Assembly (NCBI RefSeq): GCF_023065955.2
Contig: NW_026622897.1
Span: 7,879,001-7,943,000 of the forward strand
Origin: Ursus arctos
Taxonomy: Eukaryota > Chordata > Mammalia > Carnivora > Ursidae
Direction of reading: 5' to 3'
DNA: 64,000 nucleotides
In this document: one piece after another, positions 24,650 to 36,965 of the stretch
Position numbering within the stretch: position 1 is the first letter of the stretch
How the letters are laid out: every line of letters starts with the position of its first letter
Translations under genes and position numbers: made by a program
Notes under the pieces: model-generated
Told to the model about the DNA's origin: nothing
What the model saw: the letters and a program-made list of their open reading frames with translations, nothing else
Database searches by the model: none

Positions 24650-25420
24650 TTAGTTAGTACATCCAGAGGAAGACACTGTATGAGGGTCTTGAAAAGATGA
24701 ATAAAAAAGATCCTTGCCCTCAAGGAGCTCAAACCTTAGTAAAGAAAGACATGAGAAGTCCTCAAATAAGGGCAAACTATGCCAAATGCCCCGGGAGAGT
24801 AAGAACCACCATGGCATTTCAGAGAGGGGTTGACCGTGTCTCTCTGGGGAATCATAGAGGGCTTCATGAAGGAGGCGAGATTTGGGCTGGCCTTTGGAAA
24901 GTGGGTAGGAGTAGAACAAACAGAGATTGTACGGCCTTCATTCTAGGGAGCATATGTGTAATGGTGAAGGCGGGGAAATGAAGGGTATCCTTGGGAAGCA
25001 GTGAGGGTTCCCGGTAGGCAGCAGCATTTGTGTGCAGGGAAGAAGTCTACAAGCATTGCTGAGGTCTTGTTGCATGCCAGGGCCTATGTGCTATCTGCAG
25101 GCTCTGTGCAGAGCACACGGATACATCAGTAGACAAAGCACACAGGTCTCTGACCTCACCACTTACAGTCCCTCCAAGGATAAGGCCGAAAAAGGAGACT
25201 AGAGAACCCCCAGCGTTGCCCTTCTAAATAGCTTAAGGATTTTCAGGTTGGCACTGGGGAATTAGTGACAGTTTGTAATACTGCAAGTTTATGATCAGAG
25301 CCTTTTGGAAGATGAATCTAGCCCCAGAGTATAAAGCAAATTTAAGGAGAAAGAGGAAAAAATTGAAAGCCCAGCCTAGATGAGAAATAATGATCAACAC
25401 CAGGGCAACAGGTAGCAAGG
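24650..25420 (-). repeat. L2 fragments, minus strand
   Basis: TTGCCCTCAAGGAGCTCAAA and a TTTCAGAGAGGGGTTGACCG-like body suggest reversed L2. A second start lies near 25050 (GCATTGCTGAGGTCTTGTTG). Boundaries are rough. Confidence 0.45.
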
Positions 25421-25514
25421 AGAATAAAGGCATGAGTGGAAGAGATATTACCCAGGGAGACCACACTCAGTTTGGGAACTGACTAGCTATGGAAAGTGGG
25501 GCAAGAAAAGCACA

Positions 25515-25737
25515 GGGGCGCCTGGGTGGCACAGGGGCGCCTGGGTGGCACAGCAGTTAAGCGTCTGCCTTCGGCTCAGGGCGTGATCCCGGCGTTATGG
25601 GATCGAGCCCCGCATCAGGCTCCTCTGCTATGAGCCTGCTTCTTCCTCTCCCACTGCCCCTGCTTGTGTTCCCTCTCTCGCTGGCTGTCTCTATCTCTGT
25701 CGAATAAATAAAGAAAATCTTAAAAAAAAGAAAAGAA
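25515..25737 (+). repeat. CanSINE with a duplicated 5' head
   Basis: A young CanSINE body (TGAGCCTGCTTCTTCCTCTC, tail AATAAATAAAGAAAATCTT). It is flanked by a 12-base target-site duplication AAGAAAAGCACA at 25503-25514 and 25738-25749. The first 19 bases of the head occur twice in perfect tandem (25511-25529, 25530-25548). Confidence 0.93.
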
Positions 25738-25749
25738 AAGAAAAGCACA

Positions 25750-25976
25750 AAGCTCACCTGAGCTGTGCAGCCCAGGTGATGTAGAGAATGGTGGTGCCAT
25801 CATCCAAAACCAGGGAGTCAACAGGAGAATGCTGGGATGGGAAAGCAATGATGAGTGGATGTGAGTTATGCCCTGTGTTCTGCCCACCAAAGAGACAAGG
25901 AGTGTTCCATGCAAAAAGAGATGAGACTAGCCAAGAAACTATGAAGGAAGGGCCAATGGGAAGGACAGGTGAATGA

Positions 25977-26020
<44 letters not shown>

Positions 26021-28547
26021 GGGGGGGGTCTAGCTCGTGAGCACTCGTGTCTCCTTAAGATCTTAGCACCTTCTCTTTTCTCTTGAGGACACCAAAACTC
26101 TTTGGAAAAACACTTTCTCTTCTAAAAGCCATAGTCTCTCCTCAAGGAGACTATGCAATAGAGAATATACCAGAAATATGTGTGATATATGTGGTGGAGT
26201 TATCAAAGGGGATTTGAATTCTAGTGGTGATGGGTGAACAATGGTCTCCATCTTCCATGTCCCTTGTGGGCCCTAATACTTTATTGTGGTTTCTCCTCTG
26301 ACAGTAATTCTCCCTCCACGCTCAGAGACCCCAGCTCCTCATCTAGAGATCCTGATTCATTGGTTTTCCCATGACCCCAAGAGCCCAGGCTGGCCCAAAT
26401 TCCAGATGATGACCACCACTGGCATCAGAAGGACCAGATCAGAAGTCACCCCGTTGGCCAGGGCTTCTTACCTACCTCCCCTGTATCACACGACATCAGA
26501 AGCAGACAGGCCCAGGCAGGTCTAGCACGGCAGCTCCCAGGTTGTGGTGGGAAAGTTGACATCTTTTCAGAGTTTACTCAAAGTGATGTGCCCTAACAGA
26601 GCCTGTCCTCTGGGAGCTCCCACAGACTCTGAGTGGCACAATTGGGACATTTCTTGGGCTTGCAGTAGCCAAATGCAAACACCTTCAATTTGCAATCCTA
26701 CCACCAAAGTCTCAAAAGCAGAATGAAAATCAATTTCCCACAAAGGAGTTGATTTCCTTGGAAACCTAGAACTCCCTCAGTGGCAGAGTTTCTCCATCAA
26801 TGCCTAAGGAAAGTCACTGCTGCTTCCATTTTTCCATTGGAACATCTCTTTTCTCTCTTAATGCCATTAAACAAACCCCGGCAAGGGAGCTACAAAATTG
26901 AAAAAGAATTACCAAGTGGTCAGTTCTCTACTTGTCTCTAGCCCTGGAGTTTAGAAGAAAAGTGAGGCCCGTGCACAAAAAGATGTTCCTCTTTCTGGAG
27001 AAAGCCAGCCACATCATAGACCTCTCTGAGCCGTGAAATTGAGCCGGATCCTCCAAGAGAGGCCAGGAGAGAGATGGTCCACGGCAGGCAAGGAGGATTG
27101 TCACCACTCACCTTGGCATTGCCAATACCCCAGATGCCGGACCTCTGCTCCTAGCTCACAAAGGGCTGCTCTTATCTCACCCAGGCAATATATGACTAAT
27201 TCCACAAAAAGGACAGAAGAATAAAAAGGATTTTTTTTTTTCTAATAAATATTCTTTTGCAGCTAATCCACCCTTTGTAACTGTCAGGCTCCATGGGGCT
27301 GGCAGCCAGCCCATCAGATAAGAAATGCAGCTGTGCCCTGGGAAACGTGAGAAGACGAGCAGATTAATAAAGATGAAAAACATGTTTGGTAACTGTGTCT
27401 GAGGGAAGCCCTCAGAGGGAGACCCTAGCAGCTCGGGGACCCCAAAACCAATGCCACCATGAAGCTATGGCCACCTCATGGGGATAGGGGTTAGATACAG
27501 GAGCCCTGAGAGCAAGCAGCCGAGCCTGCTTTCCTGAGCTCCCTGAGTCAGCTCAATGGAAAGTGGCAACAGAGTGACAGAGATGTCACATCACGAGGCA
27601 CGTGCTTTTAGTGTCCCCCACTCCCAGCATTAGGCTGAGGACACACAAGCTCTGCAGGGAGGCAGCCCATATCCACAGCATGCTCCCCTCCTGCTCTGTG
27701 ACAGTTCCCTGGCAAGCAGCCCCATGCGAAGATGTAGGGGGAGGGGTTTCACAGTCCAAGTGGTCCCACAAGTGCGTGGGTAAGACGGGGATATCAGGAC
27801 AGGCCTGAGTTAGGCCGTCCTGAAAACCCTGGGTTTGGATGAACGACATTGTGTGCAATGGAAACACCGGTCTTCCAGGCTCAGCCACCTGGGGAGGACT
27901 ATTACACAGACAGAAGAGGAAGGAGGTGAAGGATACCTCCCCATCTTTCTGCACTTTCCCTGCATCATCACCTACAATCATCTTCTAAAGAGAGCTCTCC
28001 CCAAACCAGCCCTCAGGAGTTCTTCCGACCTTACCACGTGCTTCCTGCTGCTTTTCTTTGCATGCCTGTCCTGTGAGCCTCCACAGCTTCCACTGCTCTG
28101 CAGACTTTCCAAAGCCTCCAACCAGAGGAGAAGGAGCTGGGGACTGCACACTTGGGCTCCTCAGTCACCACACGGGGGATAGCAGACCAGAGCGGGGCCC
28201 TGGGGAGAACAGTCAGGCAAACTTTGGCTCAAGGGCTCAGAGCCCTGGGACACAAACATTACATCCTTTCTTTTGACTCCCCTCCGTGATCTGGCCACTC
28301 TGGCCTATGCTGCTACACCGAGGCCCCAGCCACCAGCTGTCTGGAGAGATTCGGGAGAACGGGGAGTGCAGGCATTCACTCTGCTCCCTGAGGAGCCAGT
28401 GTGAGAGACACCAGCTTGAGAGACAGAATCGGCTCTGGGGCAGCGAGGCTCCAATAACCAGGAAGACAGTGTGAGGGTCTAAGGAAGAGGTGGTCCAGTG
28501 ACAGACCACTACGTCACTAAGCAAAATTAGAGTCACTGTATCAGACC
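25750..28547. other. Intergenic stretch without a recognised gene
   Basis: No gene is supportable. It holds a pure A tract (25985-26016). The rest is unique or too diverged to call. Confidence 0.4.
25985..26016. repeat. Poly(A) tract of 32 bases, not attached to a SINE
   Basis: Thirty-two uninterrupted A are followed by TGGC and eight G. No SINE or L1 body precedes it. Confidence 0.9.
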
Positions 28548-29020
28548 ACTCACTATGTTCCAAGCACTGTTCTCAACTTTTCCCATCACAAATTTGTCCC
28601 ATCTTCATAGCAACCTACTTCTTTTTATTGAGATACAAGTCACAAAACATAAAATCCGTCATTTTAACCACATCAAAGTATGCCGTTACGTGACTTCCAG
28701 TACATTCACAATGTTGTGCAATCATCACCCTATTTAATCCAGAGCATTTTTATCACCCAGACAGAAACCCCCTACCCTTTAAGCCATTCCTCACAAGAGC
28801 AAACTTTTGAGGCAGCGCCCTCTATTGACAACGTCTGACGTCACACTTTTGGGAGGGAGACAGGCTTACAGTCCAGCCAGCGTTGCAGAGCAGGGGCCGT
28901 GAGACGCGCTGGCTGCTCACAGGCACGTTCCTTGAAGTCTGTACGTGAGGAAGTGGAGCACGGAGGCTGAGTAACTTTCTCGGGTCAGGCAGTAACTGGT
29001 GAAGTCAGCTCTGACTCCAA
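28548..29020 (-). repeat. MIR split by an L1 insertion, minus strand
   Basis: The first part (ACTATGTTCCAAGCACTGTT) lies at 28548-28613 and the rest (GGCTGAGTAACTTTCTCGGG) near 28945-29020. The L1 3' end at 28614-28800 sits between them. Confidence 0.55.
28614..28800 (-). repeat. Old L1 3' end, minus strand
   Basis: TTTTTATTGAGATACAAGTC, AATGTTGTGCAATCATCACC and AGACAGAAACCCCCTACCCT are the reversed 3' untranslated region of an old L1. Confidence 0.75.
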
Positions 29021-29619
29021 AATGAGGCGGAGACCTCTGTCTGGAAGATAAAGCCTGAGAAGAAAGATACGTCATAGCTTTCTGATGATAAATAGTGCAG
29101 ATAAGGTTCCCCTGAATTTGCTGACCAAATGTGAGGATATTAGGAAAAAGGGGCATTTATGGGGCTTTGAACCAAGAAATAGAAACACCTCAGAAGGCAG
29201 TAAGCCTACGAAGTACGTTCGCTGTGAGAGACACAAGCCCAGCTGCTTAGACCAAGGATTTCAGCAACAAACAATAACTATTTGCTGAACCAAATGCCAC
29301 GAGAGGCACAATGGAGGATACAAAGAAGGGACTGTCCAACCTCAGGTGTCCTTCAGCTGGTCCCTCCTACTGTCTCAGATCCTCCCTGATTTCCTTCTCT
29401 GATCCGGTCCTGAAGCACATCCCACTGTCCTTAAACATTAGTCTTTCCTGGCTCTGGGCCATTGCTGTTTTGTGAGTTTTTGTTATGTGTTGTTTGTCGC
29501 TGTGTTCTGTTGTTGTTTTCCGTCTACGAAGCACTCTCCCCTCCCCCTAACTGTCTACGTCTCACCCCTTCCGATTAGCAGAGGCGTCAGTGAGCTCTCT
29601 TTCCCCCTGAATGCAGAAT
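29021..29619. other. Intergenic stretch without a recognised gene
   Basis: Nothing firm was seen; a weak L2-like piece may lie at 29345-29420. Confidence 0.35.
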
Positions 29620-29825
29620 GCATAATAACAACAGTCACGCTTAGGGAGCTGTGCTGTGCGGTGCTGAGCACTGTTCAGTGCGTGCCCTCATTCAATCCTC
29701 CCCAGGAAACCCAGATGAGGAGGAGGCCCAGAGAGGTCAAGTAATTCACTCCAAGCCCCACAGAACCGAGATTAGAGTCCTGGTCCTTGTGGTTCCAGAA
29801 CCTAATCTCTGAACTGCCATATTAA
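29620..29825 (-). repeat. MIR, minus strand
   Basis: GTGCTGAGCACTGTTCAGTG, CATTCAATCCTCCCCAGGAA and CCCAGAGAGGTCAAGTAATT are reversed MIR landmarks. Confidence 0.7.
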
Positions 29826-30249
29826 TGGACCTCTCAGCTGAGGTCCCATCACAATGTAACCCTTCGTCCTATGAAGCAGGTATTGTTTCCTACTTACTCC
29901 ACACACACTGGCCTTTCCTTCCCACCGGATTACAAGCACCCTGAGGGCAGGCATCATGAGGTAGAAGCAGTTCAGCACAGCAACCCCCATATAGACCAGC
30001 TTCCTTCTTCTCCTCTGTGCTCCATAGTGTCTGTGGCAGCCGTGGAATCGTTCCCTATCCAGAAGCAGAAATTAATGGACTTATCTGAAGGGAGAACTGA
30101 TCCTTGTACCTTCACCCAGGAAACAAAGGACTGCAGTTTCAGCATGGTCTTCAGAGGTGAGCTGGGGATGGAGAAGTACAGGCAAGAACTGCATACATAT
30201 TGCTTAGTGGCTGGTCTGAAGCCCCAAGTTCAGTATCAGTGTCAGCCTG

Positions 30250-30485
30250 CTCATAATAACAAAAACTCCCATTTTTAGGGCCCTTGATACATGTCCGTCC
30301 CTGCACTATACACTGAATTTACAGTATCTCATGCATCCACCTACCGAGCCTACAAGGTAGGGACTGCTATTATCACTGCTTCATCGAGGAGGGAAGCAAG
30401 ACCTGGAGAAGTAACTTTCCTAAAGGTTCATAGATGCTAAATGATGGCGCTCGAATCCGAACCCAAGGCTTTCTGATTCCAAAAC
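30250..30485 (-). repeat. MIR, minus strand
   Basis: The reversed MIR runs from ATTTTTAGGGCCCTTGATAC through GGTAGGGACTGCTATTATCA to CGAATCCGAACCCAAGGCTT. Confidence 0.7.
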
Positions 30486-30539
30486 CAGAGGGTAGGAGAG
30501 AACCCCCAAAACCCATTTGGGGAAGAGTACCTCTCACCT

Positions 30540-30660
30540 AAGTTAAATATTCAAACTTTTCATATTATCAAATATGCACTGTTTATAAACAAATGTTAAT
30601 TGATTTGCATAAGATATGGCTCCTGCTATCCGAGGTTAATGATTTAGACAAGATGACAGA
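30540..30660. promoter_or_regulatory. AT-rich candidate enhancer (sequence words only)
   Basis: Within 120 bases lie forkhead-like TGTTTATAAACAAA, HNF1-like GTTAAT (twice), octamer-like ATTTGCAT and GATA-like AGATA words. The patch is not a recognised repeat. Word density alone is weak evidence. Confidence 0.25.
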
Positions 30661-31139
30661 TGAAGGGAAAGAAGTGAGATGAAGGACAGCCACCAGGGCT
30701 GGCCGACAATGAAACAGGCTGCCTCCTAACAAGAGTAGAGAAGAATCATGGGGAGTGAGGTGAGGGTGAATGCCAAGGTTAGGTCAGGTAACTGCTGACA
30801 TTCCTTCTGACACTAATACTCCATGACTCCATTCATTAGCCCACCGTCAGCTGGAGATGGATGAGCCCAACCTTAGCAAAGTGTAGAGCTGAGGACACAG
30901 AGTTTATAGCCATCAACACAAGAGTGGCTGGAATTCCCAGTGAGGACACTTAGAGGGATCAGAGCAGAAGCCAGAGAACTGAACAAAAAGGAACACGAAG
31001 CTAGAGCCAAGGAGACTGTCAGAGAGGTAAGAAGAGGGAAAATGTAACACCGAGCCCATCAGAGGGATACAGCAAGACAAAGTGGCTCAGAGTAAACCAG
31101 TGAGCACTTATGGGCACCTACTACTCCTTCCTCTGATGT
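30661..31139. other. Intergenic stretch without a recognised gene
   Basis: Nothing supportable was seen. Confidence 0.4.
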
Positions 31140-31265
31140 TCTGTTCATTCAACAAATATTCACTGAGTATCACTGCTGCCAGGCACTGCTCCTGCAGGAA
31201 GAGGGAGGGCAGTGAAGACACAGGTGATCCTGGCTCTCCAGGTGCTGACGGTCTTGGAGAAGGCT
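31140..31265 (-). repeat. L2, minus strand
   Basis: TTCATTCAACAAATATTCAC followed by GCCAGGCACTGCTCCTGCAG is the reversed L2 3' end. Confidence 0.75.
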
Positions 31266-32954
31266 TGAGTGAGACATTTCCTTGAGGGGCAGCATGAAAG
31301 AATGTAGATCATGGCGCCTCTGTCTGGATCACTCAGAGCTGGGTTATGGGTGCTCAGGGAACACATGGCAATCCACACTGCAGTCCAATACTTCAGTAAG
31401 ATGCAAGGAAAAGAACAGACAGGGGAGAGACTAGCAAGTCAAATACAGTTTTGTGCTGCCAGGTAGAAGAAATGTGAACATGTCTGGAAGCAGGGAGATG
31501 TCTTAGCCAAATTTAATGATATACGACTTCACGCTATTAAAAAAAAGTAAGCTTTCATATTCTTCAGAAACAGAATCTGATTGCCGCTGCTTCTCAAGCA
31601 AGATACCTGTCTCTCTGAGAAGTAGTTCTAGAAGCCCTTGTCATCACAGCTGGGCCAAGCCAGGCGGACTCTGCCCAGCAGGGGAGACAGGAAGGAGAGG
31701 ATGCCTCGACTTCATTCATAAACCAGCATTTATTGTTGGCAGTGGGCCACAGATATAAAATGGTCCTGAAATGCACATCACACTATTCCAGAGGATTCCC
31801 TGGAAAGCATTCCATCAGGTATTCCAACTCTGGGGGCAAAATAAGAGGACCTCACCTGGCGGATCTCTAAAGTTCAGACCTCACCTGGTCCTGGGACTCT
31901 CCAGTGAGATGCAGTTCAGAAAGTCTGGTGCAGGGTCCTCCAGGCCTGCCTGGTTCTGACCAGAACTCTGAAGTACAGCAGCTCAAGCCTTGGGGGATCC
32001 AAAACCCATCTCAGGTTCTCAAAGCACAGACGAGGGCACCCGGCCGCAGGCGATGGCAAAAGACCTCTTTGATTATTCTCTTTGCTGGAACATACCAGTG
32101 CCGACACCAGCACCACCCACTGCTGGGCCAGAAACCCAGCCACCCAGTCCCGGCCTCCACTGGGACAAGAAGAGCTCCAAGCCCTACTCTGCTCTCAAGA
32201 GCTCAGACCTAGAATGAGAAAAATATTCAAGGGTCATGTTGGAGAACACAGGGCCTCCTCAGGGGTGGTGGAGAAGGCCCACCACTACCACCACCACTTG
32301 TAGGAAGGGGAAGAAGGGCTTGTATTTCCCTGGAGGCTGCACCCTGCCCTGGGGAGAGCAGCTCCCCAGAAATGACACTTGAGGACCTGGCTTGGGGCCA
32401 CTAGGGCAGACAGCTCAGGGTTTATTTCCCCTTTATAATGGAGGCAGGCAAGGAAAGGAATTCTTTGACTAAGTAACATAATACTTCTGGGTCCTGCCCA
32501 CCAGGCTTAGCCCTGGGAAGAGCAAACAAGCGGCCTGCCCTGTCCCAACAGGTTTGTGGACACTGGCCCCAGCTGCCACTCACTGTGTTGAGGTGTGGAT
32601 ACAGGGGAAGGGGAGGAACGCCGATGGCCAGGACAGCAAGGATGTTGGGGAAGATCTATACTCCAGTCTCAACCCCTGCCAAGGCCAGAGCCCAACACTT
32701 AGTGCCACCAAGCCATCAGATTTAACTCTGTACCCCACCCCATGCCACCTTGGTTCCCACTTTCCTCACTGGCCCAGGCACCTGAACCCCGGTGTAAGTC
32801 CAGTCTTCTTCCCCATAAGCTGAGGGACCTCCCAGATGCCACCTGCCCAGGCTGGAGGTCTCCTCCCTGATGTATACATGTTCTTGGTGTCACAGGCCAG
32901 GAGCGAGCACCTGTGATCCAGTCTGTCAGCCTCACAAGTAACAGGTTAGTGACA
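31266..32954. other. Intergenic stretch without a recognised gene
   Basis: No supportable gene or clear repeat. A short CCA-rich run lies at 32280-32298. Confidence 0.4.
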
Positions 32955-33120
32955 ATCAGTTTGCAAAGTTTCTTTTCACAGATATCATTTCCATTCTCTG
33001 AAGAACTTTCTAAGTTAGGCATTATCATCTCCCCATTTTACAGATAGGAAACCAAGAGGCTCAGAGAGGTATTCAGCAGAGCGCCAGAGCCAGGCCCTGA
33101 ACCCAAGCTGCTTAACCCTG
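32955..33120 (-). repeat. MIR, minus strand
   Basis: CCCCATTTTACAGATAGGAA, GAGGCTCAGAGAGGTATTCA and CCTGAACCCAAGCTGCTTAA are reversed MIR. Confidence 0.75.
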
Positions 33121-34859
33121 CATGCCCTGCTGAAGACCCCAGGGTGGGACCGTGGGTACTGGTGATCTATAGAATGGGTTCTAACCCCCGGCTCTTCGAA
33201 CCTGGCCGCTGAATGAAGGAGAGGCTGTCACCTGGCTGCCTGACCCCGGCACTGCCAGGCAGCCGGCCCAGGGCACAGAGCGAGGCAGAGTCCCTGGGGC
33301 CACCCGCCCCTGGCAGGTGCCCTCTCACCTCGCCCGCCCTCCCTACCACACTGCAGGCCGGCGCCCTCCTCGCGTGTTTGTTTTGCCGAGAGTTTCCGTT
33401 GGCTGGCACGTGCGCGTTTGTTGTACTGCTCCTGCAGATGGCAGACAGCGCGCCCTCCCCAGTGCCACCCCACCCCGAGTGCTGTGTGGAGAGCGGTCAC
33501 AGCAGAGCCCAACAAAAGCCGAGCAGGTGAACAGCCCCGTCTGCCGGTGTCTTTTATTCAACCCAGTCCAGACAATATCTTTACAAACTTCTTTTGAACT
33601 CCTCCATCCTCTGGGGCTCTTCCTGCCTGGCTTCCTGCCTAGCTCCTGACTGGAGCCCCCCAATATCTCCTGCGCCCTCACAGGAGCATCTGCTCCTCTG
33701 ATGGGCAAAGGACACACAGTTCCAAAGAGCAACTTGGTTTGAGTTTGGGTTCTTTTTTGGAGGGGGGGTGGAGGGAGTCTTCCATCTTTTACACCCCTCA
33801 GAACCCAGGGACCCCATGCTCACAGGAACATCCGGCAAAAGGAAAGGACTGTATCTTGTGGGTGGTAGACCATAACTCTCATCCTCCAGAGCTCAGATCT
33901 CCCCTCAGCAGGAGGGCCCGGTGACCGTCAGCTTCTTACTGCCCCTGAGAGGCCCCTGGGGAGGCAGGTGCTCTGATGGGGACTGGAGTGGAGGGTGTAG
34001 AAAGGAATCGGTAGCTCTGTCTTCAAAGCTAGTAGTTCTCATTCCCAAATCTCAAAGCTTCCATCTGGCCCCAAGAGCTGCATGCGACCGAGAGCTAGTG
34101 TCTTTCCCTCTAGAAATAGCATGTAGAGGCAGGCAAGGCTCTGAGTGACCTCTCTGCCCACGATGAGGTTAGGGCTCCGATGGCGTGGGCTTTCTGCAAC
34201 TCGGAAACGCAGGCTGGGTGCCCCCGTTTTCATCCTATGGTTTCCTACGTGCTTCTACCGTTCTGTCCAGGTTTTGATTGATGGCCTGGCCACCCAACCT
34301 TCCTGGGTTTTCTGTTCAGCCTTGATCATGTTCTTGGGCAATCTCCATCACCAACACATCTTATACAATGAGCCCAGGGCGTAGCTCACTCTACCCTCAT
34401 GCTCAGCTCAGACCTGCAGGACCCCTGCCAGGCGCATAGCCTCTCATGGGGAGGAACTGATGACTCTCACCCCTGACCCCAGCTGGGCAGCATTTTATGC
34501 CCACCTGGAAGAGAGCCTCAGAGATGTCCAAGCTCACTGTGCCCTCCAGGACTTAGAAGCAGCTGAAGACACTGTTCAGGTCCGGGGTGGGGGGGACGCA
34601 AAGGAGGAGGATACCGGGGCACCCACAGAGCCATTGGCAGGTGGGACACAGAAGTCTCTGGGACATCTGTTCCACAGATGCTGAAAAGGACCCCAGACTC
34701 CCTGCATACATTTGTGGGTTAGACTGTGGGCTCCAATGTGTCAGACCAAATTCTAGCACAAAAAGAGACTGGGCCCAGTATGCAGAAGCTGCTTTGGCAA
34801 ATCCCCAGGGACACAATGTGTCCCCATGCACATTGCCAGTCTGTGCCCTATGCTTTCCA
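33121..34859. other. Intergenic stretch with a GC-rich patch
   Basis: About 33170-33520 is GC-rich with moderate CpG content. No promoter or gene could be tied to it. Confidence 0.4.
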
Positions 34860-35185
34860 ACATGAACGCCTTGGCTTGTGCAGCCCCTCGCCCCTTGCCC
34901 ACCCTGGCCTCCAGACCTTCGAGGGCTTGGCTCTTGGAAGCCTTCCCTGATCCCTTCCTAACTGAAGTCAAGCACTCTCTCAGGGCCTTTTCTCCAGCAC
35001 TTGCCAAATTCCCCCAGGTATTTTAGTTATCTGGGTACACATCTTATCTGTAAACTCCTGAACAACAGAGCTATCTTATTCATCTCTGTTCTCACCAACC
35101 ACCCACCACTCCCCACCCCCTACACCTAGCAGTGTAGCTTGCACAGAGCAAACATTAAACATTTTCTGGATCAATAAATCCGGGA
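34860..35185 (+). repeat. L2
   Basis: AAGCCTTCCCTGATCCCTTC, TCTTATCTGTAAACTCCTGA and a CAAACATTAAACATTTTCTG end follow the L2 3' order. Confidence 0.7.
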
Positions 35186-36459
35186 TAATCTCAAGTCCTT
35201 CTGATTGGCCACTAGGATTTCTGGCTAGGGGTTGATGGAGAAAAAAAGGAAAAAAAAAGAAAACCAAAATATGTTCCCATCTTGGCAACCATATATATGA
35301 CTCTAAGTTTCAAAAGAGAGATTGCTAGAGAATGCCCCAGGTATTACGGTCAGAGGGACCCTGACTATAAGGGCAACCCCCACCCTCACTGCATGGTGCC
35401 CTGCATTTCCGGTGATACTTCCCCAGTAGCACTTCTGTCCCTAGGCATCTATGCAACCATCAGAAACCTCTGTATGGCATATTAAACACTTTTTTAAAAC
35501 CCCAATTTCCTGAACTTGAGGGAAAACAGGCTTCCCCTGCCTGGAGTGCTGGGTGCTCTCTGGCCGGTGCACATGCCTGCCCCTCTCCTGCCCACTCCTA
35601 CCCTGGGAGGGCAGCTAAGCCTCTGTGGTCAGGACCCCAGGGAGGCCTCCCAGTGATTTGCATATAATCACACACAATGCCAGGCACAACAAAGCCACTC
35701 CACACAGCAGAGCTCGCTCAGCTGAGTTTAAGGCTTAATCTCCTTCATACAAAAGTTTCTGCTTTGCTTCTGACGAGTTCTGGGACTCTTGCTAATGATG
35801 CTAAACAAATAATCAGCCTTTATCCCCCTCTGGATGCTTTGCCCTGTGCATTGTAGCAGCACGGGGCCCTGTTGTGGTTTACGGGCCAGGCCTGCACCTG
35901 CAGTGCTCGTGTGAGATCACCAGCGCCCAGCAGAGCTCTTTAAAGGGAGCCAAGCCCAGCAGCGGGCAGAGCCAGGGAGAAGGTGCCAGCCCCAGGGGCT
36001 GCTTGAACCCCCGGGCCAGACATCAACTCAAGGTTTCCCATACTCCCACCACCCCCTGCTCTTCTCCTTGGAAAGCTCTGGCCCCCACATCCTCCTGCCG
36101 AAATCCAGTCACTTCTTTCCTAGTCCTCGGAGTTGATTCTCTTCCTCTTCCAGACAGTGTTCAGCCTCCCAGGCTCACCCAGCCTCTCCACAGTTAGACA
36201 CCCTTTGCCCCCACCACCTGGTCGTTCTCTGTCAGTTTTCCTATTTACTTCAACAATTCACCCCTAGGACCCATAGGACTAGCTCAAGCAAAGAGCTTCT
36301 GGGACACCATTTCGAAGAGATGCTCAGTACATTTAGTCTCGCCTGCAGACCCTCTGCCATGCCATTTTGAGAAGGAACCATGAGCCCCTGTCTCTTATAT
36401 TAATGCAGGATTTGGAAGTTGATAATCAGACAGGTGGCCTCGATGCAGGCACCCCGGCT
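35186..36459. other. Intergenic stretch without a recognised gene
   Basis: No gene. It holds the AT-rich unique patch described separately at 35650-35860. Confidence 0.4.
35650..35860. promoter_or_regulatory. Unique patch, candidate conserved noncoding element
   Basis: It is not a recognised repeat and is rich in transcription-factor-like words: GATTTGCATATAATC, AACAAAG (SOX-like), CTAATGATGC, AACAAATAATCAG. Conservation is unknown. Confidence 0.25.
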
Positions 36460-36965
36460 GTCTCGGTTATCTGCTGCTGTGTAATAAACAACCCCAAAAC
36501 CAAGATGCATAAAACAACAATAATTTTCATCACATCTCACAATGCTGTAGTGTAGAAATGTGTTTCGAGCTCAGCCAGGCCAGTTCTTCTGTTCTATGCA
36601 ACGTCTGTGGGGATTACTCTGTGGTATTCAACCGACCGATAGGCTGGTCTGCCAGTCTAATGAGGCTTCACTTTCAGGTCTTATGCTGTAGTAGGTGTGG
36701 CTGGAAGGCTTGGTTCAGCTGCAACTGTTGACCAAAGGGCCTACATGTGGCCACTCCAGTATGGCGGTCTCAGGGTAGTGAGACTCTTTACATCGCAGAT
36801 CAAGGCTCCCCGATAGAATGTTCTGAAAGAATGGCACAGAAGCAGCAAGGCTTCAGAGGGCCTAGGCTCACAAATCCCAGAAATCCCAGAATCTCACTTC
36901 TGCCACGTTTCATTAGTCAAGCAAATTCAGGAGGAGGGAATTTGCAGACATCCTTAATGCCTCCT
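36460..36965 (-). repeat. MLT1-like MaLR LTR, minus strand
   Basis: GCTGCTGTGTAATAAACAAC and CATAAAACAACAATAATTTT open the element, as at 58093. GGAGGAGGGAATTTGCAGAC lies near its end. It is much diverged; the subfamily is not assigned. Confidence 0.5.
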
